Positions 36,226-47,595 of a stretch of DNA of 64,000 nucleotides are shown here, piece after piece (position 1 is the first letter of the stretch; each line of letters opens with the position of its first letter). A program made the position numbers and the translations under genes. The notes beneath the pieces were generated by a model. The model made no database searches, was not told the origin of the DNA, and saw only the letters and a list, made by a program, of their open reading frames with translations. Location of the stretch: assembly GCA_030077755.1 (NCBI GenBank), contig JAQJZZ010000007.1, forward strand, positions 930,001-994,000, given 5' to 3'. This stretch comes from Filosporella fistucella. Lineage: Eukaryota; Ascomycota; Leotiomycetes; Helotiales.

Positions 36226-38856
36226 ATGGCGACAACTACGCAAAACCCAGCAAGAGCCAGACACGGGTATACCAGGGGTCCAACCTATCTTTCTTACACC
36301 CCCGACGGCACGAAATTGGTAACTGTCGGAATCAACAACTTTACACGCGTCTTTAAGACTGCATACGATGGGGAGCCGATAAATATCGATGACTGCCCGG
36401 AAGATAATACCGGAGTAGCATCTACGGTTTGTTGCTCGAATTTCGTTCCCATACACAAGCTGACCGCCCGCAGAATGATTTTTTCGTGATTGGATCTGAA
36501 GATGGAAGTGTCAGCAAGTTCTCCCTCAATACAAATACCTTCGAAAAATTTCTCACTCGATCATCACTTCCAATTCGAGACGTTACAATATCTCCGGACG
36601 GGAAATGGTGTGCGGTTGCCAGTGACGAGCTCGCTGTTAAAGTCATCAAGGTCGACGAAACAAGTTCAGTAATGACATTGGGGGATCAGACGAAACCTAT
36701 TAAGCACCTTTCATATGATCCAACTGGGAAATATCTAGCGTGCTCCTGCACGGATGGGCTGGTTTACATATATTCAGTCAAAGACGATACTCCAGATCTT
36801 GTTCGGAAAGTGGATGGCTTGATCAGGGCCGTCGAGACTGACAGTGACATCTGTACCAAAGTTGTATGGCATCCAGACGGGAGAGCCTTCGCTGCACCTA
36901 CAGCCACGAAAGATATTCAGGTGATGTCCAAGAATGATTGGGAAAATCAACGGTCTTTCAAAAACGGTCATCTGGGAGATATTACTGCGCTTGCTTGGTC
37001 GCCAAACGGAGCAATGTTGGCCTCTGCTGGAAAAGATCGTAAAGTTGTCCTATGGGAGACTAGAACCCAAAAAATAATTGCAACGTACAATTACGCTGAT
37101 GTTATGGATATTTCTTGGCATCCAACGAGCAACCTTCTGTCGTTCACCAATACCGAAGGACTGGTCTACATTTATCCTGACTTTGTGCCTGCAGAGCATA
37201 CCCATTTGGTCAAGCTACCCCTTCAGCCGGCTCCATTTATTCATGATCCCCTTTCTGAGATTTCGGCCAATGTTCGACGGCCTGTCACAAATGGGCTCAA
37301 GGACATTCCCAACCGAGGGGCTCGACGTGCATCACTAGATAGTCTGGATGACATATTAGGCCCGGAACTTATGGACGACGAAGACGACTTCGTTGTCGAT
37401 GATGATGGAGCTGGTTATGCTCTTGGACTCAACGGTAATGGCAAACGACCAAATGGAGAAGTGGATGGATATCTAGGCCCAGCCAGTAAACGCCGGAATC
37501 AAACCTGGGAGCCCCAATATCATGAATCTTTCCAGCCGGGCTCGACTCCATGGCGGGGCAACCGAAAATACCTTTGCCTTAATCTCATTGGCTTCGTTTG
37601 GACAGTAGACCAGGACACCCACAATACTGTCACCGTGGAATTTTACGACCACGAATTCCATCGTGATTTTCACTTTACAGATACTTTCCTGTATGACAAA
37701 GCTTGTCTGAACGATAACGGTACATTATTCTCATGCCCAATCAATGAGCATACAAATGCACCAGCAACAATTTTCTATCGACCACACGAAACTTGGACCT
37801 CTCGGGCAGATTGGCGAACCCAGCTACCAGAGGGGGAGGATGTGACTTCAATTTCACTTAGCGAATCATTTGTCACAGTCACCACAACCGCAAATTATGT
37901 CAGAGTATACACACTGTTTGGAATTCCATATAGAGTGTATAGACAAAAAAGTAGTCCTGCGGTGACGTGTGCCAGCTGGAGAGATTATGTTCTCACCTTG
38001 GGCAATGGACCAGTTGGTGCAGATGGCAATACGAAGTTATTGTACACCATCCAAAACATCAAGAGAGACGAGGTTTGTCAGAGTGAAGATGTTGTTGCTC
38101 TGCCAGATGGTGAAACTTTGAAGAGTGTATTTTTTTCAGACAATGGCGTGAGTTACTTTGCTCGCCTGGAGATGTCCAGAAACTGATTTTATATAGGATC
38201 CTTGCATTTATGATTCGACTGGAACATTGCTCACACTGCTTCATTGGCGGACACCATCTCAAGCAGTTTGGGTGCCACTGTTGGATACTAAACTGCTTTC
38301 GCGCTTGGCGTCTGGCCGAAAGACTGAAACATATTTCCCGGTTGCTGTGGCAGATGGCAAGTTCCATTGTATTATCCTGAAAGGAGGTGATCAATACCCG
38401 TACTTTCCTAGGCCATTACTATCGGAATTTGACTTCGAGATTCCATTGACGTCGAAGTCAAAACCAGATTCTGGCGATGCTGATGCTGCAGAAGCTGTTG
38501 AAGGTGATGAGCTAAAAAAGCTGGAGGGCAAATTTGTCCTCAAGAGTATTTTAGCTGCTCAGCAACAGGACCTAATAGATTTCACGAAGAGCACACATCC
38601 TCAACGGACAGCCCTGGCGAGAATGGAGAACGAGATCGACAAAACTCTTCTTCAGATGATGGCTGTAGAATGCAGAGAAGGTGAAGAAAGGGGCATGAGG
38701 GCATTAGAGATGGTCACACTCTTCCGTGACAGGACTAGCCGAATGATCGAGGCTGCTGGAAAGGTAGCTGAGAGATATGGCAGGAGTGTACTGGGGGAGA
38801 AGATCAGAGAAGTTGGCGAGAGCAGGTTGCTGGGTGATGATATGGAGGATGATTGA
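36226..38856 (+). CDS. CTF4: DNA polymerase alpha accessory factor Ctf4/Mcl1/SepB
   Basis: Replisome hub that links the CMG helicase to DNA polymerase alpha and is needed for sister-chromatid cohesion. Exons 36226-36426, 36474-38147 and 38197-38856 give 844 residues, in the normal range for fungal Mcl1/SepB. The N-terminal half is a WD40 propeller (about 1-310; for example YLSYTPDGTKLVTVGINN, RDVTISPDGKWCAVASDE, TALAWSPNGAMLASAGKDR). An acidic linker follows (LDDILGPELMDDEDDFVVDD, about 345), then the SepB/Ctf4 middle domain (about 400-700, KRRNQTWEPQYHESFQPGST through TLLTLLHWRTPSQAVWVPLL) and the C-terminal helical bundle (LKSILAAQQQDLIDFTKS, EMVTLFRDRTSRMIEAAGKV). No C-terminal HMG box, unlike animal WDHD1. 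Divergent from the WD40 gene. Confidence 0.95.
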
Positions 38857-40799
38857 ATATAAGGAGAAAGAGGACACGGGGCATAATAATTCGGCGTTTT
38901 GTACAGTCTTTGGGTTGGGTAATGTGGGGTATCATGAATGGACGTGTCAACCACTTTTCTCGAACAATTTTTGAGAGAGAGAGAGAGAGAGCAACCATAG
39001 CAGAGCTCTGAATGTGCTGTTAATCACAGCGAGCATTCTTTCTCCGAAAAAGGCGAGATGACAGGGAATTAAAGTCATTGTATGAATCCGATCGCTTCAA
39101 AAAATAACATCAAGTGTTGCTTAAGCTGTGTATCTCAATTGTGAAAGCCTTGTAATTCCCGCCTGACGGGAGATTCAGTGACGGCCGCTGAAGCTTCAGC
39201 GATGGGAAGCCTAGGTTTAGTGAGCAAGCACCCTATCTCTATAATGAAACCCCTATGAATTAGCGATAATAAGCCTTGATATACACCTCGCGCACCTAGT
39301 TCCAACAGGTCCTATCACCCCCTCATACGAACTAAACATCAATTCAGCATCAAAAGAAATCACTAATTAATCCTCTCACTCTCCTTCAAAGTCAAGTATC
39401 TAAATAAGCCCGCCCGTAACCAGGCCATAAGGATCGCCCACGTTTAAGTACGTGTAGCGTAGTGGTCTCGTTGACAAGACGATTAAGTCAACTCTAAAAT
39501 AAAATCACCCGACTTGAAATAATCCTCACCGGAGGGTTTTCTAAGGTCTCCCTATTCGAAGGGGAGGCTGGAGTTTTGCCATTTTGAAACATTTTTTTTG
39601 GCACACTTTTTTTTTTGTAGCCGAATTTGGTACACATTGCAGTGGATTGGCAGTTTTTGAGGGTATTCAACACATTATATTTTTGCAATTTCGCTGAACG
39701 AAGATATGTATCACGCACTCTCATATCAGGCTTCTGCGTCCTCGGCTCCTTCTATTTTCATAGTGTCTGCATTTCGCGTACATGTTTCAGTTCTCATTTT
39801 ACTACTATATATATAGCATAAGTCTAACAGTTTGTGCGCTGGCAGCAGCCCAAAATGTGTAGGAGTGTCAAATGTTTTCATAGTAGAAATAAGGGGTAAA
39901 TTGTTTTTTATCTTCACAACAGTAGATCACTTGATCTGGTATGTGATTTTGTGCCTCCAGTTGTTCCAAGTGGAATTATTCTGGCCTGGGAAGATCATGG
40001 CTCGTATTTCTTCGCTTTAGGCATTCCAATATTACTCTTTCCCCGCAGTTGATCCGCTTCCCCTATTTCCACTAGGGACTGTTTAACCCGGGAAAAGAGG
40101 TTGGAATCGCATCTTCATCATCCTAGATTGCTTGAGGTCATGTTTTTCTTGACGATCTAAACCATAAGGTGGTATCATATATTACTCGGGTGCAAGATTG
40201 CTTGTATACCGATCTTGATATGGCTGATATTTCTTCACTACCTATGCTTGTTAATTATCAAGTTCACCCCGCAAAAACTGACATTATGCAAGTCAATATT
40301 CTCCCCACAAAGTCTCTGGCGCTAGATACCAAGCTCTCAATTATATTTCCTTGTTTTCACCCAATCGGGTCTTCACCCTGCTCAATCTCCTTCTTGTAAG
40401 CTCATTTATCATCAGAGAAAACGCACAAGTCCGAAACAGCTGACAACATTCGAATCCACAACCAAGGATTCGGGATCGATAAACCATGTCTCACGCGCCT
40501 CAATTCCCCTCACCGCATACCAAAGCTCCCCCAGCCCCTAACTTAGCTCCGGTTCTTCGTGTGGGGTAAGCACCGGGAAAGAATGCGGGGAGGAACGATC
40601 CTAGCGCTTCATGCCAAGGTATAATATGAGGAGCTCTCTGATCGGTCCTCACGCCGTTCTAATGGTCTGGAGAACGGACATCTAGCCGCCTTAGTGTCTA
40701 TATCTTCGTTCTCCCTTCCGAGTTGAAGATTCGCCACTTCTATCAGATCGATCTAAATCTTTCGTTGACAGAAGGGAATCGAAGAGACTTAACTCAAAA
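38857..40799. other. Intergenic 1.9 kb
   Basis: Contains a (GA)n run at about 38973-38991, a perfect 16-bp palindrome at 39186-39201 (CGCTGAAGCTTCAGCG), two poly-T runs at about 39592-39617, and the promoter of the Dal5-type transporter. Open frames up to 76 codons have no domain. Confidence 0.45.
38973..38991. repeat. GA dinucleotide microsatellite
   Basis: About nine GA units just downstream of CTF4, probably in its 3' UTR or terminator region. Confidence 0.8.
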
Positions 40800-42671
40800 A
40801 TGGCGGCCGTTCATAATAACGATCAAGTTATGGAGACTGCTTCTCCAGTGGAGTTGCAGGAGAAGGGGAGTAGCTATGATGATGAGAAGGAAAATAGTGA
40901 GCATTTCGAAGAAAAGCTACACGAGAATAACGCTGGCTTGGATGAGTCAAACGTAGGTCTCCATCCAGCTCTCTGGAGACAGGATTTCACTAATTGGAAC
41001 CAGCTACCCAGATATCATGACAAAGAAACTCGAAGAATCATGCGCAAGGTCGACTTTCGTCTCCTTCCTATGCTCACATTGCTTTACGTTCTGGGCTTCC
41101 TCGATCGTGGAAATATCGGAAATGCGAAAGTGGCTGGCATGAATACTGATTTGGGTACTTTCCCTTCTTTCTTTTTATACTACGTGCTAACATATTTATT
41201 CAGGCCTGACAAGCGCACAATACAACATGGCACTCACAGTCTTCTTCTTCCCATACGCCATATTCGAAGTCCCGAGTAATATTGTCTTGAAGTTGATGAG
41301 ACCAAGTCTCTGGATATGTATCCTGATGATTTCATGGGGTACTGTAAGTTCAATATTTCTTATTTCCGTCACCAACAACAGCGTTGATGAGTAGTAGGTC
41401 ATGACCCTCCAAGGCATCGTCAAGAACTACCATCACTTGATCGTTACCAGAACTCTTCTTGGTTTAACAGAATCTGGTTTCTTCCCAGCAGCAACCTACC
41501 TTCTCACAACATGGTACTGTCGTTTCGAAGTCCAGACCCGCCTTGCCGTCTTCTATTCCGCCGCCTCCTTAGCAGGTGCATTCTCAGGTCTTCTCGCCTT
41601 CGCCATCGAGAAGATGGACGGCGTAGGGGGACTTGCAGGCTGGCGATGGATCTTCATTCTCGAAGGAATCCTCACTGTCGTCGTGGCATGCACATTACCA
41701 TGGTCTCTCCCTGATTCACCTGAACGAGCCAGTTTCTTGTCTGTCGGCGAGAAAGACTATATCAACCGCAGACTGGAGCAGGATTCTGGTACGAAATCGG
41801 GAACTGTGCGGACGAAGGATGCTTTCCAATGGAAGTACCTGATTGCGGCTCTGACGGAGTGGAAGTTGTATTTTGGTATGATTGCGTATTGGGGAAACTC
41901 GTAAGTGATACATCCAAAATTCCCAGACAACTCTAACATCTTAAAGTGTCTGCCTCTATGCTTTCACATATAGTGCACCGACTATCATCAACCAACTCGG
42001 TTACACTGCTGCGAATGCTCAACTCCTCAGTTCGTCCCTCAATTCATTTACACTTTATACACAATCTAATCTTTTTAACAGCAATCCCCATCTACATCCT
42101 CGGCGTAATTTCCACCCTCGTCTTCTCCCGCCTCGCAGATAGCCATCAATCCCGCTGGCCCTTCATCGTGGCCCCCTTCTCCATCGCTCTCGTCGGCCTC
42201 ATAGGTCTAATCTCGATTCCTCATCCAAAATACCCCGGTCTTACCTACGCCTTCCTCTTCACCATCCCTGCAGGTGTCTATCCGCCTCTAATCGGTATCC
42301 TCTCCTGGTTCGGCAACAACCTCGCTCCATCCTGGAAACGCGCTGTCGGCATGGCATTACTTATCTCCCTAGGAAACTTTGGAGGTGCTATCGGAAGTAA
42401 CATCTTCATTGCAAAGCAGGCACCTGATTACTGGCTCGGCTATGGTTTCTGTCTTGGTATTGTGAGTGCAGCGATTGCATGCACGCTTATTTTGAGAGTG
42501 GCGTATGGGAGGATCAATAAACAGAGAGATGCGATGACTGAGGCGGAGATTAGAGAGAAGTATAGTGAGGAAGAGCTTTTGGACTTGGGTGATAAGAGTC
42601 CTTTGTATAGGTGAGTTATGTTCTGCTGCCGAGAGGTGAAAATGCTAATTTAGTTCAGATATGTTGTATAA
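40800..42671 (+). CDS. MFS anion:cation symporter, Dal5/allantoate permease-like
   Basis: Importer of small organic anions (the family includes allantoate, nicotinate, biotin and pantothenate carriers). Exons 40800-41154, 41204-41343, 41398-41900, 41947-42029, 42082-42610 and 42659-42671 give 540 residues. Features: acidic N-terminus, ETRRIMRKVDFRLLPMLTLLYVLGFLDRGNIGNAK (family signature, spans 1-2), FFFPYAIFEVPSNIVLK, RTLLGLTESGFFPAATYLL, GWRWIFILEGILTVVVA, and a second half with IYILGVISTLVFSRLADS and GNFGGAIGSNIFI. The last coding exon is only 13 bases; splicing turns a premature stop into the ending LYRYVV, which matches the SP.(F/L)RY end of the family. The exon 4 donor is GTTCGT. Next to an SHMT-like gene, tail to tail. 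Confidence 0.9.
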
Positions 42672-42824
42672 GTGCTCCAAAGTTTCTCATATACTGTAGT
42701 ATTTCGTACTCAGAGAAGAAGATCTGGGTATAGCTATATCTGAGAACAGACTTTGTACAATCTTACCTGTATGACTAGATTCCAAATCACATGAGTCATT
42801 ATCAATTGTCATTAAGTCATAAAT

Positions 42825-44243
42825 CTAAACAATCTCGAAATTAATAATAAGCCTCTCCACCTTCGCCTTCCAGTGAGCCATGTCAACATCTAGATCTCTA
42901 CATTTCAATCCCCCCAGTACAGAATTTATGATCTCCGCAACTTGTGCAAACTCACTCTCGCCAAATCCACGCGCAGTCATAGCAGCAGTACCAAAATGCA
43001 ATATCTTCGTATCTAGATCAACACAGCACGCGATACCTATCCTTTCCAACACTCGATGAACATACGCAGCAGATAAGCTCTCGTCTAGTACTAGCACTAC
43101 CCATGAGGAATTCCAATTCTCATTGGGCCCTTCCACTCGCCATCCTAGCTGACGGAGAGATGCCTGAAGTGTGCGCGCGTTGTGTACGACATTCTCCTGA
43201 TATTTATGAAAGGCTTTCTTTGATGCATTGTGCAGCGCGACTCCAATTCCGCATATCGAGTGGCAGTGGGGCCCTCCTTGATGTCGTGGAAATACAGATT
43301 GGTCGATAGCTCGATGTAAGGGAATCGTTTCCTCAGTTCCCGATCTATCTGTGCTCTTGACCACGGCTTGTTTCTTTGAAAATATTAGAGTGCCAGGAGG
43401 GCCTCGAAGCGATGGTTGTGTGGCAGTTGTTATGACGGAGGAGTAAACAAATGGTGAATTTTTGATCATGCCTGTCGCTATCAAGCCTGCGTTGTGTGAA
43501 ATATCAGTGATGATATGGGCAGCTACATTTTCTGCTATTGCTTGCAATCGAGAATAGTCTATTTGAAAGGGGGCTGGTGCAATGGAGATGATCCTAGGCT
43601 GGTATGATGCCACGAGCTTCTCTAATGAAGCATAATTGATAGGCTCCGGCTCCATGAGTAAAGTGTGATATTCTATCACTTCGTAGTATTTAGCTAGAAA
43701 TCGACATTGTGGACGACCGATACATAGAACTCTGCCGTGCATCGGTAGGAACGCAGATAGCACCTGCAGGGCGGCAAGTGACAAGTTATGGGCTGTGATA
43801 ATCAGCATCCCCATGACAATTCCAGAAGGACAACACCAACACTGAACATTAACAGCCCAGTCTCGATCGTTAAGACCAAACACTTGGAGTGCCCGCCTCT
43901 GACAACTTGCCTCAGACTCATCTATAAATTTCGTGCCTGGATAGTATCGATTTCCGATATATCCCTCGGAATTAGGATCTGAAGCTATTTAAGTATTCGA
44001 GTTTGAAGTTGATGAGGTTTGGAATACTTTGAAATACGCTTCCAACTGCGGAACGAACATTTTGTAGGATGTAGTTGGCCATGGGAATGAGATTCAGCGT
44101 GCTTTGTTGTATTTGAGCCTCCTGTGGCACAAATCACGATCATTAACTTTGCAGAGTACAACAATTATTTCGCTAGTGCATACTTTACGAATGAGCTTAT
44201 GGACTGTTGGGTCTGCTACATCTAAATTCTGGTCGAGAGATTT
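42825..44243 (-). CDS. Serine hydroxymethyltransferase-like protein lacking the PLP lysine
   Basis: Fold-type I PLP family homologue of SHMT. Exons 44243-44184, 44121-44028 and 43978-42825 join in frame (about 435 residues). The start exon is uncertain: the nearest ATG would need a 38-base intron. SHMT landmarks are present but eroded: VADPTVHKLIRK, TLNLIPMANYIL (for the LIPSENF block), NSEGYIGNRYYPGTKFID, LQVFGLNDRDWAVNVQ, DISHNAGLIATG (for DMAHISGL), TATQPSLRGPPG and AMTARGFGESEF. The Schiff-base lysine normally in TTTTHKSLRG is Pro (about residue 240), the preceding His is Gln, and the HGGHLTHG folate/PLP loop is missing. Classical SHMT activity is therefore unlikely. It could be a pseudoenzyme, a diverged enzyme of specialised metabolism, or an early pseudogene, though the 1.15 kb exon is fully open. 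A 39-base in-frame stretch near 43830 may be another intron. Confidence 0.75.
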
Positions 44244-45035
44244 CTATAATCTTATCAATCAAGCGCCGCTAAAACCCAAACCATCGCTCATACATGGTGA
44301 ATAAGGTAGCTCCGTCGTTGTATTTTACGCTTACAGGCAACCGCGAGCCGCCAGTCCGGAGAGATAATGGCCAGCCTTATTCTTCGCTCCAGGAAATTCA
44401 TTTTTGGGGTGTGGTATTTCTCTCGACTTTTAAAGATAAGTTTAATTTTCCGAGCATCAAAAAGGCAGATTTTCTCATTAGCAATTGAACAGGCGGCTCT
44501 GAGAAATGATCATGTGCCGGGAAGAACACATTCAGTCGAGGCTGCCTCATTACAGGCGTAATTTATGTCGCCTGATGTCATGGTGATGATGCGCCCCAGT
44601 GATGCGCTGCTGAATTGATTGGACAAGGCTGTGGACGAGATTCTGGGAAAACTTATCCCAGAGAGAACTAAAATTGACTCTGATCAAATTTCATACATAA
44701 AACTTGCTCTATTCATAATGAAGCCTTTAGCAAATATCTAAAATCATTTATAAGTGCATGTAGTGAAAACTAAATAGAAAATGCCAATTTAATTTTTGGC
44801 AGCAAAAGGGTATATGATAAGTATAACCTAGCATGGAAAGATATTGATAATAAGAAATACTGCTTCCATCATAGTTGTAAATCGACTGAGGAGTAAGGGG
44901 AAAACTTCTGCCTTTGGGTTGGCCCATGCTCATACTGGCTGTCAATCCAAGCCCCGATAAACTCGAGATTGCGATCTGGATTGGAGATCTAGCTCAATGT
45001 CAGCTGTCTAAATACGACAAATCATAATTAGATGG
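44244..45035. other. Intergenic, no gene seen
   Basis: 5' flank of the SHMT-like gene and 3' flank of the MFS gene. AT-rich from 44690 on. Only short open frames. Confidence 0.4.
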
Positions 45036-46191
45036 TCATACAGTTGTGGCGAAGCTTCTGGTAGATACGCCGCTTTCCAAGCCGTGTTTTCGGAAGGATT
45101 CTCTCGTCAGCCTCCTAAGGTCAATGCTTTGCAATGAATACCAGGCCCCCAACAAAGTTGGCAATGTAAGAGCTGCTATTGAAAGACTCATGGCCCTTTG
45201 CTGATCTAACGGAGTTGCATATGCAACTTGCGTAGGAAACAAGTCAAATAACTTTTTCGTTCCAATAGCGGCCCCGAATTTCCCGGAAGTAGCAACCAGA
45301 CCAAGGATATAGCCGTTGAAAGAACGGCATTCTTCCATAGACAGATAATGAACGACTGCTGCTAGAGAAGTCAATCTTGCAATCGTATGAACAGTGCCGT
45401 AGAAAAATACGAAAGCGGTGAGGCTTTGAAACTCATGGCTCAGAGTACACACACAGCCCCAACCGAGCAGCATCCAAGTATAAAGACCAAAAGATATTGC
45501 TCTTTGTGGACCAATGAAAGCTATTGTTGTATAGCAGACTATCCATGAAAACAATGAGTAGCAGTTCACAGCTGTCTGACGAGAATTTAGCTTCGTAGTT
45601 CAGTAACCGATCTCAGTCCCTACGCACCTCATAGCCACCATGTGGGGCATAACTTTCAATGCCAGTGAGCTGCGCCATCTGCCGTGAAGAATACAAGCCA
45701 AAACACTGTGTTGTAAGATTGTAACTATCAGTCGATCAGTCAATCAAGTGTAGAAATGTTTCTTGGTAACCTGGGACACTCACCAGAACCAAATCTGATA
45801 TGTCTTGAGAGCACTACTTAAATCTGTGATGCCCCGTAGTATGTTGACGCTTTGACGGCGTGTGAATTCAAAGACTCTTTCGGCATATGACTGTTGATAG
45901 AATTTAAGAACGAAAATCGCAGTTAGGACCTAGCAGACGAGTCGATTTCAGACCAAGGAACAATAACAAGGGCAAAAGATTGACGTACTATGCAACCCAT
46001 AAAGTGGTATCCACCCAACGATCCTGAGTGAAGTATACTGGCCTGCGGAAGTGAAGCCACGTTTGCGAGGATCATAACCTGAACATCAAATATCAATGTC
46101 ATACATAAGAGTCAGGATACGGCGTCCATACCAGGTCCCATAATATGGCCGGGATTATTGCCAGTATAGCGTGCTTCTTCGCCAAAGCCAT
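45036..46191 (-). CDS. MFS-type transporter, apparently lacking the N-terminal half
   Basis: Five exons join in frame: 46191-46132, 46078-45989, 45929-45784, 45724-45624 and 45571-45036, ending at GVSTRSFATTV (about 310 residues). The protein has roughly eight hydrophobic spans, for example HAILAIIPAILWDLVMILAN, SWIVCYTTIAFIGP, YTWMLLGWGCVCTL and FVFFYGTVHTIARL, then YILGLVATSGKFGAAIG, which resembles the (S)AASGKLGA.(I/V)G motif of late spans in the phosphate/sugar MFS carriers. An MFS protein should have about 12 spans and about 500 residues. The ATG at 46191 follows an open but Met-less stretch, so upstream exons may exist, but none with MFS motifs was found before 46630. It could be a truncated or decaying transporter. 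Same strand as the SHMT-like gene. Confidence 0.55.
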
Positions 46192-47595
46192 CGTGACTTC
46201 GATGCCTTCGATCTTCAGGTCTGAATGCCCATCAAACTGAACTCCATCAGAAGCAACATCAACTTCATCAAGGTTTGCGGAGGCATTATTAAAGAACCTT
46301 CTTTTTCAAATTCGTTAACAATCAGTTGCCGCGATTAGATGAGCTCGAGCTGTACCTGTTGTTCGATTTTCTATTGCGTACCGTAACAAACATGGTAATA
46401 ATGAACAGGAGCAAAATTGCAAGAACAAGAGCGTGACAATAGTCAAAGTGACCAAACATATTTCTGATGAAGTAGGTTCCACCGATAATTCGAATTTCTT
46501 TAATCGTAACATAGGCTGTGCCACGCTCGTTCATAGCTGGGACCTCGTGAGTCAGTGGAAAGCATGTTATGGAGAGAGCAACAATAACAGTGTTAAAAGT
46601 GACTGACCTTGTATTTATTCCAACACCCAAGCAACATATATCTTAGAGCTTTGTTTATGGCACCGAGGGATTACTGCTTGCTTTTTAGAGAACTGATTAT
46701 CGAATGCTGTGATGCTGGCTGCAATTCTGGTATCGGTAGCTGCGCTGCTGGGGAGATATCGATAGTAAGACATCATGTCTTTCCTCCATATATATCAGTG
46801 ATCTCAAAACATAAGGCTGTATTTCGCATTGATTATGGCTTCAAATAGGTCTTTTCGTATTAATTTTCTCTAAAGTGAGGACCTTTTCCTTTTCAAAAGT
46901 CCTCAAGGCTGACAGCGTGGGGTACAGCTCAACTCATTCGCGAATAATAATCGTGATTATGAGGGCGCATGCCTGCTAAATGATGAAACGAGGCCTTATA
47001 CCATAAGACAACAATATGGGTAGGCTCACAGTGGGAAAAGCGGCTGCTCTTCTGTGCCGCTTTAATTTACCCACTGCGAGCCGAGACCAAGTACTGGAGG
47101 TAGAAGAGCGGTTCGAAGCACCCTACGCTGCGTTTCTTTAGTATATGGAGGATCATCGGGGGTCATATGTATGGGCAAGGGTTTGAAAGGACCTGGCGAG
47201 TTTGGGTCGAAAGGACCTCAGGGGGTTTGTATGCACGATACAATACTTCGTCCTGCATCTGACAGGGCAAGTGCAAGGCTACTTACTGTATCTGGTGTTA
47301 GTGGGAGACCGCATCATTGCCAATCAACTGAACGCCACGCTTTCTTGTCTTATTATTAAATTTTTTTTTTTTTGGAACGAACCAGTTTCTAGTACACAAA
47401 TATGGGCTATTCTGCAACTGTGTGCATCTACGAGTTCTAGGTGAAGCCTCAAAGCTCAGAGCCTCAGAGCTGTGATTGTTGCATGTTTGTAATTTTAATG
47501 CATTGTTGTGCTCAACGCTATTTCGCTTCAAGCAATGGAAAGATGACTCTCTCATGGAGGAAAAAGAATTATATGACGAAAGAAAGACCTATGAA
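46192..47595. other. Intergenic with hairpin; possible missing 5' exons of the MFS gene
   Basis: A minus-strand frame at 46322-46630 holds one hydrophobic segment (CHALVLAILLLFIITMFVTV) that might belong to the transporter, but no splice links it convincingly. It contains the hairpin at 47023-47082, two copies of GAAAGGACCT at about 47187 and 47210, and a poly-T run near 47360. Confidence 0.4.
47023..47082. repeat. Inverted repeat (hairpin), arms about 22 and 27 bases, loop 11
   Basis: The left arm reads GGCTCACAGTGGGAAAAGCGGC. The right arm, read on the other strand, begins GGCTCGCAGTGGG, has a few extra bases, then ends AAAGCGGC. The arms match apart from one substitution and a short insertion. 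It lies in an intergenic region and could be a cruciform, a remnant of a small inverted-repeat element, or a transcription end signal. Confidence 0.75.

Noticed and set aside
39421..39500. tRNA-like stretch (TAGCGTAGTGGT...)
   Set aside because: A D-arm-like string is present, but no matching acceptor stem, anticodon arm or GGTTCGA T-loop could be placed.
43979..44027. Frameshift in the SHMT-like gene
   Set aside because: A 49-base GTATTC...CAG intron fixes the frame and gives a segment (GSVFQNPNSEGY) of the same length as in normal SHMT.
46322..46630. Separate small membrane protein on the minus strand
   Set aside because: Single hydrophobic segment with no family signature. It may be a 5' fragment of the MFS gene, but no splice supports either reading.
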